Source: Dehalococcoidia bacterium (GTDB taxonomy: Bacteria; Chloroflexota; Dehalococcoidia; Dehalococcoidales; Fen-1064). Taken from it: a stretch of DNA of 37,842 nucleotides. This document shows positions 24,010-33,147 of this stretch, piece after piece. The notes beneath the pieces were generated by a model that made no database searches, was not told the DNA's origin, and saw only the letters and a list, made by a program, of their open reading frames with translations. A program made the translations under genes and the position numbers. The stretch covers positions 19,046 to 56,887 of the forward strand of contig DUFD01000047.1 of the NCBI GenBank assembly GCA_011171075.1, read 5' to 3'. Numbering within the stretch: the stretch's first letter is position 1; the number at the start of each line of letters is the position of its first letter.

Positions 24010-25650
24010 ATGAATACGGTGATAAACCCGCGAGGCCAACTTCCTGCGACACAGCAAACACCTATGGCATCTCGTATCGATTCCCTGAGCGGGAAGACGA
24101 TATACATTTTAGACGTACGCTGGCCATACACGCACCAGTTTGTCGAAGAGATACGCAACGCACTTTCTGAAAGATATCCCGATACGCAGTTCGTAATCAG
24201 GGACAAGGCCGGGTCTTACGGGGAGGACGACCCGAAGCTGTGGGCTGTGATTCAGGAGCATGGTGACGCCGCAATAGTGGCGGTCGGGCACTGAAGCACC
24301 TGTGCGCCGGCGGTCGTCGCGCATTGCACAACACTGGAAAAGCGAGGGATTCCAACTGCACCTGTCGTGACCGAAGTGTTTGCTCCTCTCGCGAAGATGC
24401 ATGCAAAACTGGTAGGAAAGCCCCATCTCCGAATTACCTGTGTGCCCTATCCCATTTCGCGCGTGCGTGCCCCGGTATGTCGGGAGTATATAGAGGGCGC
24501 TGACCCCATAAGCGGCCAGCCAGTTGTCGATGAGATTATTGAAGCACTGACCAGGCCGTTATCTGAGGAAGAGAAGCGCGAAGGTCTTGAGGAGAGGCCG
24601 GTGCCGAGGGTGATAGGACCGGACACCGAGGAAAACCTGCAACGCTTTTTCCTCGAAAATGGGATGACCGACTATCTCCCCATAGTGCTTCCCACCGAAG
24701 AAAGAGTGGCCGAGATGCTCAAGGGGACCAGCCACAAAGCCGATGAGGTGGTCGGCGAATTACGCGCCGGGTACGAAGCGGGGAGTTTTACCGTAGAGCA
24801 GGTTGCTGCTAACGCGGTAATGGCAGGGGCCAGATCCGAGTACATGCCGGTTATTCTGGCAATGGCAGCATCCGGGGTGGCGGCCATCTCTACCTCAACG
24901 CAGTCTTTCGCCAGGATGATAGTCGTCAACGGGCCAATAAGGAACGAGATAGGGATGAATTCAAGATGTGGCGCGTTAAGCCCTTTTAATCAGGCCAATG
25001 CGGTTATTGGCCGGGTGGCTACATTAATGTCCATTAACCTGGGTAGGGGAGGAGTGCCGAACCTGACTTATTGGGGTTCTCAGGGGAATACCCTTAACTA
25101 TAACCATGCTACCTTTGCCGAGAATGAGGAGGCTTTGCCCGCGGGGTGGAAACCCTTCCACGTGCAAAAGGGGTTTAAGCCAGAAGAGAGTGCAATTAGT
25201 TTTTTCCACGGGTACAGTTTCTGGCACTGGAAGAATACCTACGAGAAAGAAAAGCACAAGGCAATTCTCCATATGGCGAATTGGGTCTTGCCCTCCGGCG
25301 GTTACAGGAGTGGATTTGGCCTGTTGCTGGACCCAATAGTGGCTGAAGACCTGGTGAGAGAAGGTTACCCCACCAAGGAATCGCTCAGCCAGTACTGCTA
25401 CGACAATACGCTACTAACGCTTGGGGAGTTCTGGCAGTATCACCTCGTAGAAGGATTCAGTCTTCCCGCAGCCCAGAAGGGTATTGAACCGTACGCCTCT
25501 TGGTTAAAGCAGCCGGAAGACACGCTAGTAAACAGGTACCGAAGCCCTGATGAAATTAGCGTACTAGTAGTAGGCGGGAAAACGAATGACTTCTGGCAGG
25601 CCGGAGACTGGCGTTACATAGGGAGTTTCTCCGTAGATGACTGGAGGTAG
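24010..25650 (+). CDS. Selenoprotein, UGSC-like U-x-x-C domain plus a large C-terminal domain (TGA 24292-24294 read as Sec)
   Basis: One 546-residue protein is inferred from two same-frame open segments joined by TGA at codon 95. The ATG at 24010 has AGAGGTGG seven bases upstream. Around the TGA the protein reads VAVGH-Sec-STC (Sec95, Cys98), then after a short helix EKRGIPTAPVVTEVF. UGSC-family selenoproteins show the same pattern: a strand, Gly, Sec-x-x-Cys, then a helix ending GIPTVVV. A SECIS-like hairpin begins 8 bases after the TGA. Downstream the frame stays open for 451 codons, so decay is unlikely. Residues about 165-546 form a second domain (SEYMPVILAMAASG, NEIGMNSRCGAL, NLGRGGVPNL) whose function I do not know. 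It lies in the AOR/Lut-like gene set, 19 bases after the CCG gene, and is probably a redox enzyme. Selenocysteine machinery must be elsewhere. Confidence 0.85.
24292..24323 (+). promoter_or_regulatory. Sec TGA codon and bacterial SECIS-like hairpin
   Basis: After the TGA (24292-24294), bases 24303-24306 pair with 24320-24323, C24307 is bulged, and 24308-24311 pair with 24316-24319 (one G-U pair), closing a four-base GGUC loop at 24312-24315. The loop starts 18 bases past the TGA, the distance seen in the E. coli fdhF element, whose loop also carries GGUC. A longer outer pairing, 24301-24305 with 24326-24330, competes with the lower stem. Confidence 0.75.
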
Positions 25651-25713
25651 CAGGATAGGCCTTTAAAGGACAGCGAAAAGTGGTACAGGGGAGGAACAGA
25701 GACAGGAAAGGGT

Positions 25714-26265
25714 ATGACTCATACTCCTATTGATAACCAGAATCCGGCGCCAGGCGGTTCTTATCGTAGCGCTGCAGAGGTTGGCGTAACGGTAAAGACC
25801 ACAATCGAACGTGGGGATGCTTATTCGGCACCTGAAATCTATGATGTAGCAATCACTCTTCTGGAAGTGGTGCGTGGGGAAGATGCCTGGGAACATATCA
25901 AAGCACAGGGTGTTCCCGGTGAGACACCGAAGGCTGGTTTCGAGTATATCCTTGCCCGTATTAGATTCGGGTATTCCCGTCGGGGGAGAGGGTTGGAGGA
26001 CGAGATTTACAAGCTAACGGAAGGCCAGTTTGTTGCTGTCTCTGCAGATGGTCAGATGGAATATATAATGCCCTCTGTCTTACAGCAGCTCCAGCCACAA
26101 CTGGTCGACACGCTTTTTCACTCAGGCGAGTCCCGTGAGGGCTGGATTCTCTTGCAGGTGCCAGAAGATGAGGATAAACCACTGCTGGTCTATAAACGCG
26201 AACATGTTGAGGGTGTATATGGGATATGGAGGCATGTGTGGTTTCAACTATACCGGCAGGCATGA
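25714..26265 (+). CDS. Hypothetical protein, beta-rich, DUF4352-like pattern
   Basis: 183 residues with no signal peptide or membrane segment. After a polar N-terminus (about 1-35) the sequence alternates short beta strands and turns (VAITLLEVVRG, YILARIRFGY, FVAVSADG, EGWILLQVPE, PLLVYKREHVEG). This recalls the immunoglobulin-like DUF4352 fold, whose members are usually secreted or lipidated. The ATG has GGAAAGGG immediately upstream. It lies between the selenoprotein and the third CapA-like gene in the same direction. I do not recognise a function. Confidence 0.65.
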   Translation: MTHTPIDNQNPAPGGSYRSAAEVGVTVKTTIERGDAYSAPEIYDVAITLLEVVRGEDAWEHIKAQGVPGETPKAGFEYILARIRFGYSRRGRGLEDEIYKLTEGQFVAVSADGQMEYIMPSVLQQLQPQLVDTLFHSGESREGWILLQVPEDEDKPLLVYKREHVEGVYGIWRHVWFQLYRQA

Positions 26266-26363
26266 TACATTTTCGGAAATTCGTAGCTGATAGTACTTTT
26301 TTCTTGAAGTCTCACCACCGTGAGCCTGAGTACAGTACTTCCAAATAGAGGGAGGACCGAGAT

Positions 26364-27488
26364 ATGAGTAATAAGACACTGGCCATGCTGGCGGTAGGCG
26401 ATATAATTCTGGGCCCAGACGCTGAATCGTTCTTTACTCTGACAAAACCGGTGCTCAGGGAAGGCGATATGGTAGTTGGACAGCTGGAGGTCCCCTATAC
26501 CACGAGGGACGCTAATGCTATGGCCCTGGGTCGCGACCCGAGCAATCTGAGAGCATTGGTATCTGCTGGCTTTAACCTGGTTACACTCGCTGGCAATCAT
26601 GTCTATGACGCGGGTGATGTCGGGGTAGAGGATACCATTAACTGGCTACGGAATCATGATATTGCCTACGTAGGGGCTGGCATGGATAGGGCCGAAGCCA
26701 AACGTCCTGCCATTATTGAGCAGAACGGTACGCGATTTGGTTTCCTGTCTTACAATTGCGTCGGGCCACGCTCCACCTGGGTTGCTGGACGAGAGGCTGT
26801 TGATAAGCCGGGATGTGCCTATATAGATGTCGCTACCTACTATGAACTGGCGCACGCTAACCCCGGAGGCCCGCCGGAGGCCTACACTTTCGCCAAGCCC
26901 CAAAGCCTGCGAGCTATGCTTGATGATGTAAGCATGCTCAGGGCACTTTGCGATGTCCTGGTAGTTTCTTTCCATAAGGGCATCGTTCATACACCGATAA
27001 AGCTGGTAGATTATGAGCAGCAGATATCTTATGCTGCTATCGACGCCGGGGCTGACCTTGTATTGGGACATCATCATCACATATTAAAAGGTATTGAGCT
27101 ATACAAAGGCAAGGCAATTTTCCACGGACTGTGCAATTTCGTCGTCTGGCTGCCGAGCCTGGCTCCCAGGCCTGACCAGGATCCCGGGTCGTGGGCGAGG
27201 AGGAGGAGAGAACTATTTGGTTTCGAGCCTGATCCCGAATATCCGACCTACCCTTTTCACCCTGAGGCCAAGCACACCATTATTGCCAAGTGCATTGTAG
27301 ATAATGGCAGTATTTCCCGTGTCGGTTATCTACCCTGTTTGGTCAATAAGCAGGGGCAACCGGAGGTAGTCAAGAACGACGAGAGAGGGCAGCAGGTATT
27401 CAACTACGTGGATAAAATCACACGAGGCGCGGGTTTGAACGCACGGTTCCGGTGGGAAGGAGACGAAGTAGTTATCGAAGCACCCTGA
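26364..27488 (+). CDS. CapA-like metallophosphoesterase-fold protein (paralog 3)
   Basis: 374 residues from the ATG at 26364, with GGGAGGA upstream. Motifs: AVGDIIL, LEVPY, AGNHVYDAG, SFHKGIVH and GHHHHILKG, the last with an extra histidine. It shares with paralog 2 the blocks FLSYNCVGP, FHGLCNFV, FGFEPDPEYPTYPFHPEAK and LPCLVNKQGQPE-like sequence, so the pair arose by duplication. Together they bracket the MoaD-AOR-Lut-selenoprotein set. No signal peptide is seen. The repeated association with redox and CoA genes argues for a phosphatase, amidase or ligase-like step in that pathway, not capsule synthesis; this is inference. Confidence 0.8.
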   Translation: MSNKTLAMLAVGDIILGPDAESFFTLTKPVLREGDMVVGQLEVPYTTRDANAMALGRDPSNLRALVSAGFNLVTLAGNHVYDAGDVGVEDTINWLRNHDIAYVGAGMDRAEAKRPAIIEQNGTRFGFLSYNCVGPRSTWVAGREAVDKPGCAYIDVATYYELAHANPGGPPEAYTFAKPQSLRAMLDDVSMLRALCDVLVVSFHKGIVHTPIKLVDYEQQISYAAIDAGADLVLGHHHHILKGIELYKGKAIFHGLCNFVVWLPSLAPRPDQDPGSWARRRRELFGFEPDPEYPTYPFHPEAKHTIIAKCIVDNGSISRVGYLPCLVNKQGQPEVVKNDERGQQVFNYVDKITRGAGLNARFRWEGDEVVIEAP

Positions 27489-27682
27489 TTCCCGTGGGCT
27501 TGGCTTAAGTAAATTCAGTCCAAGTATTGATTTGGTAGTGGCGAAAGAGTAAAATCACACCATATTACATGGAAAACCTAGTTACGGATACATCCGCTCC
27601 CTTTGCCTGAATGCGGCAGTTTCAACCTAATAATGCAGATGCATGAACATGGGCAGGTTATTGTATGCGTGGGGGTGAAAGA

Positions 27683-28837
27683 TTGAAGAGCGAGACAGCA
27701 TTTGAGGAAATGCAGAAACATTATCAACAGCGTGACTTGGCTGCCAGGGAATGGAAGGGAAAGGGGGGGAAGGTAGTTGGTTACTTCTGTGATGCTGTCC
27801 CCGAGGAAATAATACTGGCGGCCGGGTTTTTCCCCATCAGACTCAGTGGCGACCCGAATGGTGACACGGAAGTGGCCAGGCAAAATGTTATACCAAGATT
27901 CACCGCGCGCGAGGGCTTCGTGCATTCCATGCTCAATATGTTACTGACCGGGCAATACGATTTCCTTGACTATCTGGTTATTCCACACACCCGGGACTCC
28001 ATTCATCGTCTCTACCAGCTTATGGCCATGCTGAAGGAGTCCAACCCCGCCCTGACGCTCCCAGAACTTTTCTTTCTTGATAGTGTTCATACCACCTTCT
28101 TTTCGGGCGGACTTTACAATCGCGACCGTATGCTTGAGCTAAAGGAGCGGCTGGAGGAGTGGTCTGGTAAAGAGATTGCCAGCGAAGCATTGTCACGAGC
28201 AATAGCTGTCACCAACGAAAATAAGGCGCTGCTGAAAAGGGTCGCCGCTCTTAGAGCCGCCGACCCGCCCCGCATCTCTGGTGTGGAGGCACTCCAGATA
28301 ATCGGCTCGTCAATGTTTATGCTGAAAGAGGAACACAACAGGCTGCTCAGGGAGTATCTGGATGGTGCTGATAAGTTCCCTGTCCGGAATGGCACCAGAT
28401 TATTTGTCTCGGGGAGCCCCCTGGACAGTCTTCAACTATTTGAAATCATCGAGTCCTGCGAGGCAACGGTTGTGGCTGACGATAACTGCTGGGGCAACCG
28501 GTATTCTGATGTCCCAATTGATACCTCCCTCGCCCCATTTGAAGCTATTGCCGACAGGTATCACAACAGGTCCCCATGCTCCCGGATGTACCCGATGAGT
28601 CGGAGAGTAGAGTATTGCCTGCAGAGTGTTCTAGAAGCAAGAGCACAGGGGGTAATTTTCAACGTCTTTAGGAATGACGCTGCTGAAGTCTGGGAAATAC
28701 CTGACAAGACAAAAGCGCTGGAAGATAAAGGTATACCTTCCATATGTTTCAGGAATCAGCCATATCTGATATCTGAACCAGAGCCGCTGAAGGCCAGCGT
28801 CGAGAAATTGATTGAAACCATCCAGGGCAACCGGTGA
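27683..28837 (+). CDS. 2-hydroxyacyl-CoA dehydratase / benzoyl-CoA reductase D-component family subunit (HgdB/BcrC-like)
   Basis: 384 residues from a TTG at 27683 with GGGGGTGA six bases upstream; an in-frame ATG at 27665 is the alternative. The N-terminus (GYFCDAVPEEIILAAGFFP) and the C-terminal GIPSICF segment fit the HGD-D family of HgdB, BcrC and BzdN. These proteins bind a [4Fe-4S] cluster through conserved cysteines and receive electrons from a BadF-type ATPase. The usual Cys-Asp positions read TRDS (R104) and FRND (R330), while DDNCWGNR is retained. It is followed 35 bases later by a second subunit. The activator could be the bzdQ-like protein at 94-1023. Cluster binding is doubtful. 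Confidence 0.8.
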   Translation: MKSETAFEEMQKHYQQRDLAAREWKGKGGKVVGYFCDAVPEEIILAAGFFPIRLSGDPNGDTEVARQNVIPRFTAREGFVHSMLNMLLTGQYDFLDYLVIPHTRDSIHRLYQLMAMLKESNPALTLPELFFLDSVHTTFFSGGLYNRDRMLELKERLEEWSGKEIASEALSRAIAVTNENKALLKRVAALRAADPPRISGVEALQIIGSSMFMLKEEHNRLLREYLDGADKFPVRNGTRLFVSGSPLDSLQLFEIIESCEATVVADDNCWGNRYSDVPIDTSLAPFEAIADRYHNRSPCSRMYPMSRRVEYCLQSVLEARAQGVIFNVFRNDAAEVWEIPDKTKALEDKGIPSICFRNQPYLISEPEPLKASVEKLIETIQGNR

Positions 28838-28872
28838 ACCTAACGGGGATATCGAAGCTATGAGGTAATGCC

Positions 28873-30096
28873 ATGACCAATGAAAGAGGTGCGGCACAGC
28901 TGGCATCTGCTAATGCGATAAGGGCTTATCAGAGAGAATGGCTCGAGGATACGAGACAGAGGGTAAAGCGGGGTGAGCCTTTCGCAATATGCAACGGCGA
29001 TGAGTTCGAGGAAGTATTCAATATCATGGATATTCCGGTCATAGTGATTAACTATTGGAACTCAATTATTGCGACCAAGCGGATGACTGAATACTACGGC
29101 GAGGTACTTACAAAGAGTGGTTACCCGGTGAACTACTTCGCGATGGGACTGGCTTCCACCATAGACAACGACCCGGAGACTGCGCCCTGGGGAGGACTGC
29201 CCAAACCCGCCCTCATAATAGGGGGCACCAAGAGTGACACCGAGATGAAGGTGCTGGAAATCTGGGCCCGTGAGTATGATTGTCCTTTCTTCCCGCTGGA
29301 CTTTGGTCTGGACGCTGTCCCCGAGCTGCCAAAGTATCCACCACCACCTCGATGGTGGGAAATGATGGCGGACCACTGGGACAAACTAATCGACACCCGC
29401 AGATTGGATTTGAGGGTCGAGGAAGAAAAAGCGCTGATAAACTTCATAGAGGTCACAACCGGCAAGAAACTCAGTATGGCCAAACTGGAACAGGGCCTGG
29501 AGTTATTGAACGAACAGGAGATGTTATGGGGGAAAGCGCGTGACCTGATAGCGGAGACAATACCATGCCCCGTAAGCTTGCGTGACCAGCTTGCCGTGTA
29601 TCAGGCACAGTGGCACCGGGGGACGGTCAGGGGGCGCGATTTTATTAAAGCATACTATGAAGAAGTGAAAGAGAGAGTAGAAAACGGGGTAGCGGCTTGC
29701 CCAAATGAAAAGCTCAGGCTGCTATGGATGGCAGGTACTCCACCCAGTTGGGCCCGTTGGGCCGAAGACAAATACGGTGCTGTTTGCGTCGCTTCCCTGT
29801 TTAGCTCTATTCCAATAGACTCTTATTATCGGGCTGTTATCAATGGTGACGTGATGAGGGCTCTGGCCAGCCGTCACATGGTGCTGTTCTTAGAAACTCC
29901 CGATTGGCGACTGAAAGATGCTAAAATACACCAGTGTAACGGTGTAGTCGAAACGGCCACGCCCTCTGTACCCTCGTTTAATAAGAAGTTGTTTGAAGAA
30001 GCCGGTATGCCGCTATGCCAGATTCCTAGGGACCAGGATGACGAAGAGGTAAGAGCAATACTGTCTAGCTTCATCGAGACGCGTTTGCTGTCCTGA
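28873..30096 (+). CDS. 2-hydroxyacyl-CoA dehydratase / benzoyl-CoA reductase family second subunit (HgdA/BcrB-like)
   Basis: 407 residues. The pattern GEPFAICNGDEFEEVFNIMD near the N-terminus, ALIIGGTKSD in the middle and MPLCQIPRDQDDEEVR at the end matches the second subunit of HGD-D-type enzymes (BcrB/HgdA-like). The TKSD motif stands where many relatives have a Cys-containing motif, and the late ATPSVPSF stretch lacks the Cys-Arg often seen. ATG 28873 has GAGGTAAT upstream. Together with the previous gene it would form a heterodimer acting on an acyl-CoA. It lies directly before a CoA transferase, as in many dehydratase operons. Reductase versus dehydratase activity cannot be decided here. 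Confidence 0.8.
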   Translation: MTNERGAAQLASANAIRAYQREWLEDTRQRVKRGEPFAICNGDEFEEVFNIMDIPVIVINYWNSIIATKRMTEYYGEVLTKSGYPVNYFAMGLASTIDNDPETAPWGGLPKPALIIGGTKSDTEMKVLEIWAREYDCPFFPLDFGLDAVPELPKYPPPPRWWEMMADHWDKLIDTRRLDLRVEEEKALINFIEVTTGKKLSMAKLEQGLELLNEQEMLWGKARDLIAETIPCPVSLRDQLAVYQAQWHRGTVRGRDFIKAYYEEVKERVENGVAACPNEKLRLLWMAGTPPSWARWAEDKYGAVCVASLFSSIPIDSYYRAVINGDVMRALASRHMVLFLETPDWRLKDAKIHQCNGVVETATPSVPSFNKKLFEEAGMPLCQIPRDQDDEEVRAILSSFIETRLLS

Positions 30097-30149
30097 TAAA
30101 CAGGTTGCAATCAAGGTAGTGTGGAATCCATAGTTTGTGAGGTTCTCAG

Positions 30150-31352
30150 ATGAGTAAACCGAATACTAAAGATAATCCCGGACCCCTGAATGGGGTGAAA
30201 GTGGTGGACCTGACCCGTGCTCTGGCAGGCCCCATCTGCACGATGATTCTGGCCGACATGGGTGCCGAAGTAATTAAAGTTGAGGAGCCGCCTAGAGGTA
30301 CCGATGTGGGTATAAACCGGTTATCGACAGGCGAAGGTCCTCAACCGTTTATCCGGAACAAAAAGAGTGTGACCCTTAATCTGCGAGCGGACAAAGCAAA
30401 GGACATTTTACGTCGCTTTGTCCAGTGGGGGGATGTACTGGTGGAGAATTACCGGCCCGGTTTTATGAAGCGGATAGGGTTTGACTACCCGGCGGTGCGG
30501 GAAATCAATCCCCGCATCATTATGACCTCCATTTCCGGTTATGGCCAGACTGGCCCCTATTCTCAGCGGGCGGCTTTCGAGCCGGTGGGTCAGGCAATGG
30601 GTGGGCTTATGAGTGTCACCGGTCCGGCAGACATGCCTCCGATGGACGCAGGGGCGGCCGTGGCCGACATAGGTACGGGTGTATTCGGGGCACTCGGAAC
30701 GTTGCTTGCCCTCTATCATCAGCAGGCTACTGGACTGGGACAACATGTTGATGCTTCCCTGGTGGAGAGTATCGTGTTTTTAATGGGTCTAAACCTGTCG
30801 TTCTATGCTTCGGGGCAGCCTATCGAGAAGGGAGGTCTGTTCGGTGGGGCGCGGACTCCCGGGGGTGGCATTTTCCAGACCAAGGACGGGCACTATGTTA
30901 TTATCATGGCCCAGGCTGACCAGCACTGGCCGCTGATTGCCCGTATTATCGGACGGGAGGACCTGGCAACAGACCCCGACTACGTAGCCCGCGCCGACAG
31001 GGCCAAGCACGGGGTGGAAATAAATGACATGATGGAGGAATGGGTTCGCCCTCGTACTATAGATGAGGTCGAAGAAATCATGGACAAGGCAGGTATTCCC
31101 TTCGGTAGGGTCCAGACAATAGAAGACATGCTGAAAGACCCGCATCTTAAGGCCAGAGAGCGGTTTCATTACTTCGAATTTCAGGGGAAGATGGTGCCGA
31201 TGATTTCTCCCTATCCTGTGTTATCAGGCACGCCCGGCTCGATTCGTACACTCTGGCCAACGACAGGTCAGCATAACGAGGAGATATACCACAACCTCTT
31301 TGGTTTCTCCCTTGATGAGATGGCCGCCTTCAAAAACGAAGGCGTGATTTAG
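30150..31352 (+). CDS. CaiB/BaiF class III CoA transferase
   Basis: 400 residues with the family's hallmark N-terminus (VVDLTRALAGP, then ADMGAEVIKVEEP), ENYRPGFMKRIGFDY, SISGYGQTGPY and the catalytic aspartate in GQHVDASLVES (about residue 202). These enzymes move CoA between carboxylic acids through an aspartyl-CoA anhydride, without ATP. It follows the two HGD-D-type subunits by 53 bases. In anaerobic hydrocarbon and hydroxy-acid pathways such transferases activate the substrate acid using succinyl-CoA or a product CoA ester. It gives the locus a second route to CoA thioesters besides the ligase at 15058-16644. Confidence 0.9.
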   Translation: MSKPNTKDNPGPLNGVKVVDLTRALAGPICTMILADMGAEVIKVEEPPRGTDVGINRLSTGEGPQPFIRNKKSVTLNLRADKAKDILRRFVQWGDVLVENYRPGFMKRIGFDYPAVREINPRIIMTSISGYGQTGPYSQRAAFEPVGQAMGGLMSVTGPADMPPMDAGAAVADIGTGVFGALGTLLALYHQQATGLGQHVDASLVESIVFLMGLNLSFYASGQPIEKGGLFGGARTPGGGIFQTKDGHYVIIMAQADQHWPLIARIIGREDLATDPDYVARADRAKHGVEINDMMEEWVRPRTIDEVEEIMDKAGIPFGRVQTIEDMLKDPHLKARERFHYFEFQGKMVPMISPYPVLSGTPGSIRTLWPTTGQHNEEIYHNLFGFSLDEMAAFKNEGVI

Positions 31353-31377
31353 CTGACGGGATATGTAAAGGTCCGAC

Positions 31378-33126
31378 ATGTCGAGTTCGATTCGCATCGA
31401 TAGAAACGTACCCATGGAGATGAGGGACGGCATGGTGCTCCGGGCTGATATATATCGTCCGGACGATAATGACAAACACCCTGCTATACTGATGCGTGCC
31501 TATCGCAAGGTGTTTGGTCGCGTTGGGCATCTCGATATTTTTATGGCGACCCGTGCCGGATACGCCCTGGTAACCCAGGTCATCAGAGGGAGAGGTAGTT
31601 CGGAGGGCGAGTGGCACCCGGAAGAAGCGAGTACCGTTGAGGGGCAGGACGGCTTTGACTCTGTGGAGTGGATAGCCGGGCAAAGCTGGTGTGACGGTAA
31701 TGTCGGCATGATGGGTTTTTCTCATGCCGGCGGTATGGCGGCACAGACCGCCATGATGAATCCACCTCACCTCAAGGCCATAGCTCCCTGGTCGTCCGGT
31801 GTTGGCCAGCGGCAGGGCGGGCCTGGTGGGTTCAGGCCACCGAATACAGGTGGTGCGATATCATTTATTACGGCATTGCTCTGGTTACCAAACGAGGCAG
31901 CCGATGTCGTGAACAGACTGGAGAGACAGGGGCAGGATGTTACCGAGATGCGTCGCAGTCTCGAGTGGGCACGCACCAACCCGGAGGAGTACTATAACTT
32001 CCTGCCACTCAAAGATGTGCCCTTTGCCAAATTTGAACGTATTGGGCAGTTGTGGGACTTCCGTCTGCGCGGTGTCCCCCAGACTGAAGTGAAGGAAACC
32101 AGGACATACGAAAGGGTAATGGTACCGTGCTCTCACCTCACCGGCTGGTATGATGGTGTTGCCTCGGCCTCATTTGAGAGTTTCATAAATATGCAAGAAC
32201 GGGGTGGGTCACTGCTTGCCCGCGAGGGCCAGCATATCATATCGGGGCCGTGGGCACACCTCGGAGAGCTGGGGAATCACCTGGGTGCCATGAACTACGG
32301 CGCCGGACTGGGCAGGCCACCGAGCAGCCACCTAATCGACTTTTTTAACCGCTATCTATGCGGAGAGGAAATCAGGATACCGCCGGTCATGTATTTCTTG
32401 ATGGGCAGGAACGAGTGGCGTGAATCTGACAGCTGGCCACTCCCCCAGACCCAGTGGCAGAGGTTCTTTTTCCACAGTAAGGGAAGTGCCAATACTGCCT
32501 CGGGTGATGGCCTGCTTAGTCGTGACGAGCCGGGTTCGGAGCCTCCTGATGTCTTTACCTATGACCCCCATAACCCTGTACCAACTGTTGGTGGGGGGCT
32601 CGTAGGTGCTCCGGCCGGACTCGGTTTTACGCCGGGTCCACTGGAGCAGTCCGCTATTGAAAGGCGGAACGATGTCCTGTGCTTCACAACGCCAGAACTC
32701 AAAGAGGACGTGGAAGTAACCGGCCCGATAGAGGCACATGTCTTTGCCGCCACATCGGCCCGTGACACCGACTTTACCGCCAAGCTGGTTGATGTATACC
32801 CTGATGGCCGGTCATTGAACCTGGTTGATGGTATTAAACGGGCTCGTGGCCTGAAATCGGAATTCCAGCCAGAACTGATTAACCCCGGTGAAGTAAATGA
32901 ATACGTTATCACGCTGGGGCCCACCAGCCAGCTATTCCGCAGAGGGCACCGTATCCGCATCGATATCTCGAGTAGTAACTTCCCGCTTTATGACCGCAAC
33001 ATGAATACCGGCAATCCGATTGGTGAGGATACTGCCGGTATTGTAGCGAAACAAACGGTCTACCATGAAACGGGCTACGCTTCTTATATAGACTTACCGG
33101 TTATACCTGATAAGTCAGCCCGATGA
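31378..33126 (+). CDS. CocE/NonD (S15) family hydrolase
   Basis: 582 residues. An N-terminal alpha/beta-hydrolase domain starts with VPMEMRDGMVLRADIYRP, and the nucleophile elbow is GFSHAGG (Ser near 120, where many relatives have GxSYxG). A later SGPWAH supplies the likely catalytic histidine, and the C-terminal half is the jelly-roll X-Pro dipeptidyl peptidase domain (from about 430, RDTDFTAKLVDVYPDG). Members hydrolyse esters or amides such as cocaine or glutaryl-cephalosporins. No signal peptide is seen. It lies 25 bases after the CoA transferase and ends the catabolic gene set. Substrate unknown; an ester- or thioester-releasing role is possible. Confidence 0.85.
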   Translation: MSSSIRIDRNVPMEMRDGMVLRADIYRPDDNDKHPAILMRAYRKVFGRVGHLDIFMATRAGYALVTQVIRGRGSSEGEWHPEEASTVEGQDGFDSVEWIAGQSWCDGNVGMMGFSHAGGMAAQTAMMNPPHLKAIAPWSSGVGQRQGGPGGFRPPNTGGAISFITALLWLPNEAADVVNRLERQGQDVTEMRRSLEWARTNPEEYYNFLPLKDVPFAKFERIGQLWDFRLRGVPQTEVKETRTYERVMVPCSHLTGWYDGVASASFESFINMQERGGSLLAREGQHIISGPWAHLGELGNHLGAMNYGAGLGRPPSSHLIDFFNRYLCGEEIRIPPVMYFLMGRNEWRESDSWPLPQTQWQRFFFHSKGSANTASGDGLLSRDEPGSEPPDVFTYDPHNPVPTVGGGLVGAPAGLGFTPGPLEQSAIERRNDVLCFTTPELKEDVEVTGPIEAHVFAATSARDTDFTAKLVDVYPDGRSLNLVDGIKRARGLKSEFQPELINPGEVNEYVITLGPTSQLFRRGHRIRIDISSSNFPLYDRNMNTGNPIGEDTAGIVAKQTVYHETGYASYIDLPVIPDKSAR

Positions 33127-33147
33127 CGGTAACGTAGCCAAGTGTCA

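Noticed and set aside
24292-24294. TGA taken as a true stop, giving a short protein and a separate downstream gene, or a pseudogene
   Set aside because: Both halves are in the same frame and form one continuous domain. The downstream half has no good start or ribosome binding site, the frame stays intact for 451 codons, and a SECIS-like hairpin follows.
13708-27488. Capsule or poly-gamma-glutamate synthesis locus based on three CapA-like genes
   Set aside because: No CapB/CapC genes, no signal peptides and no envelope context.
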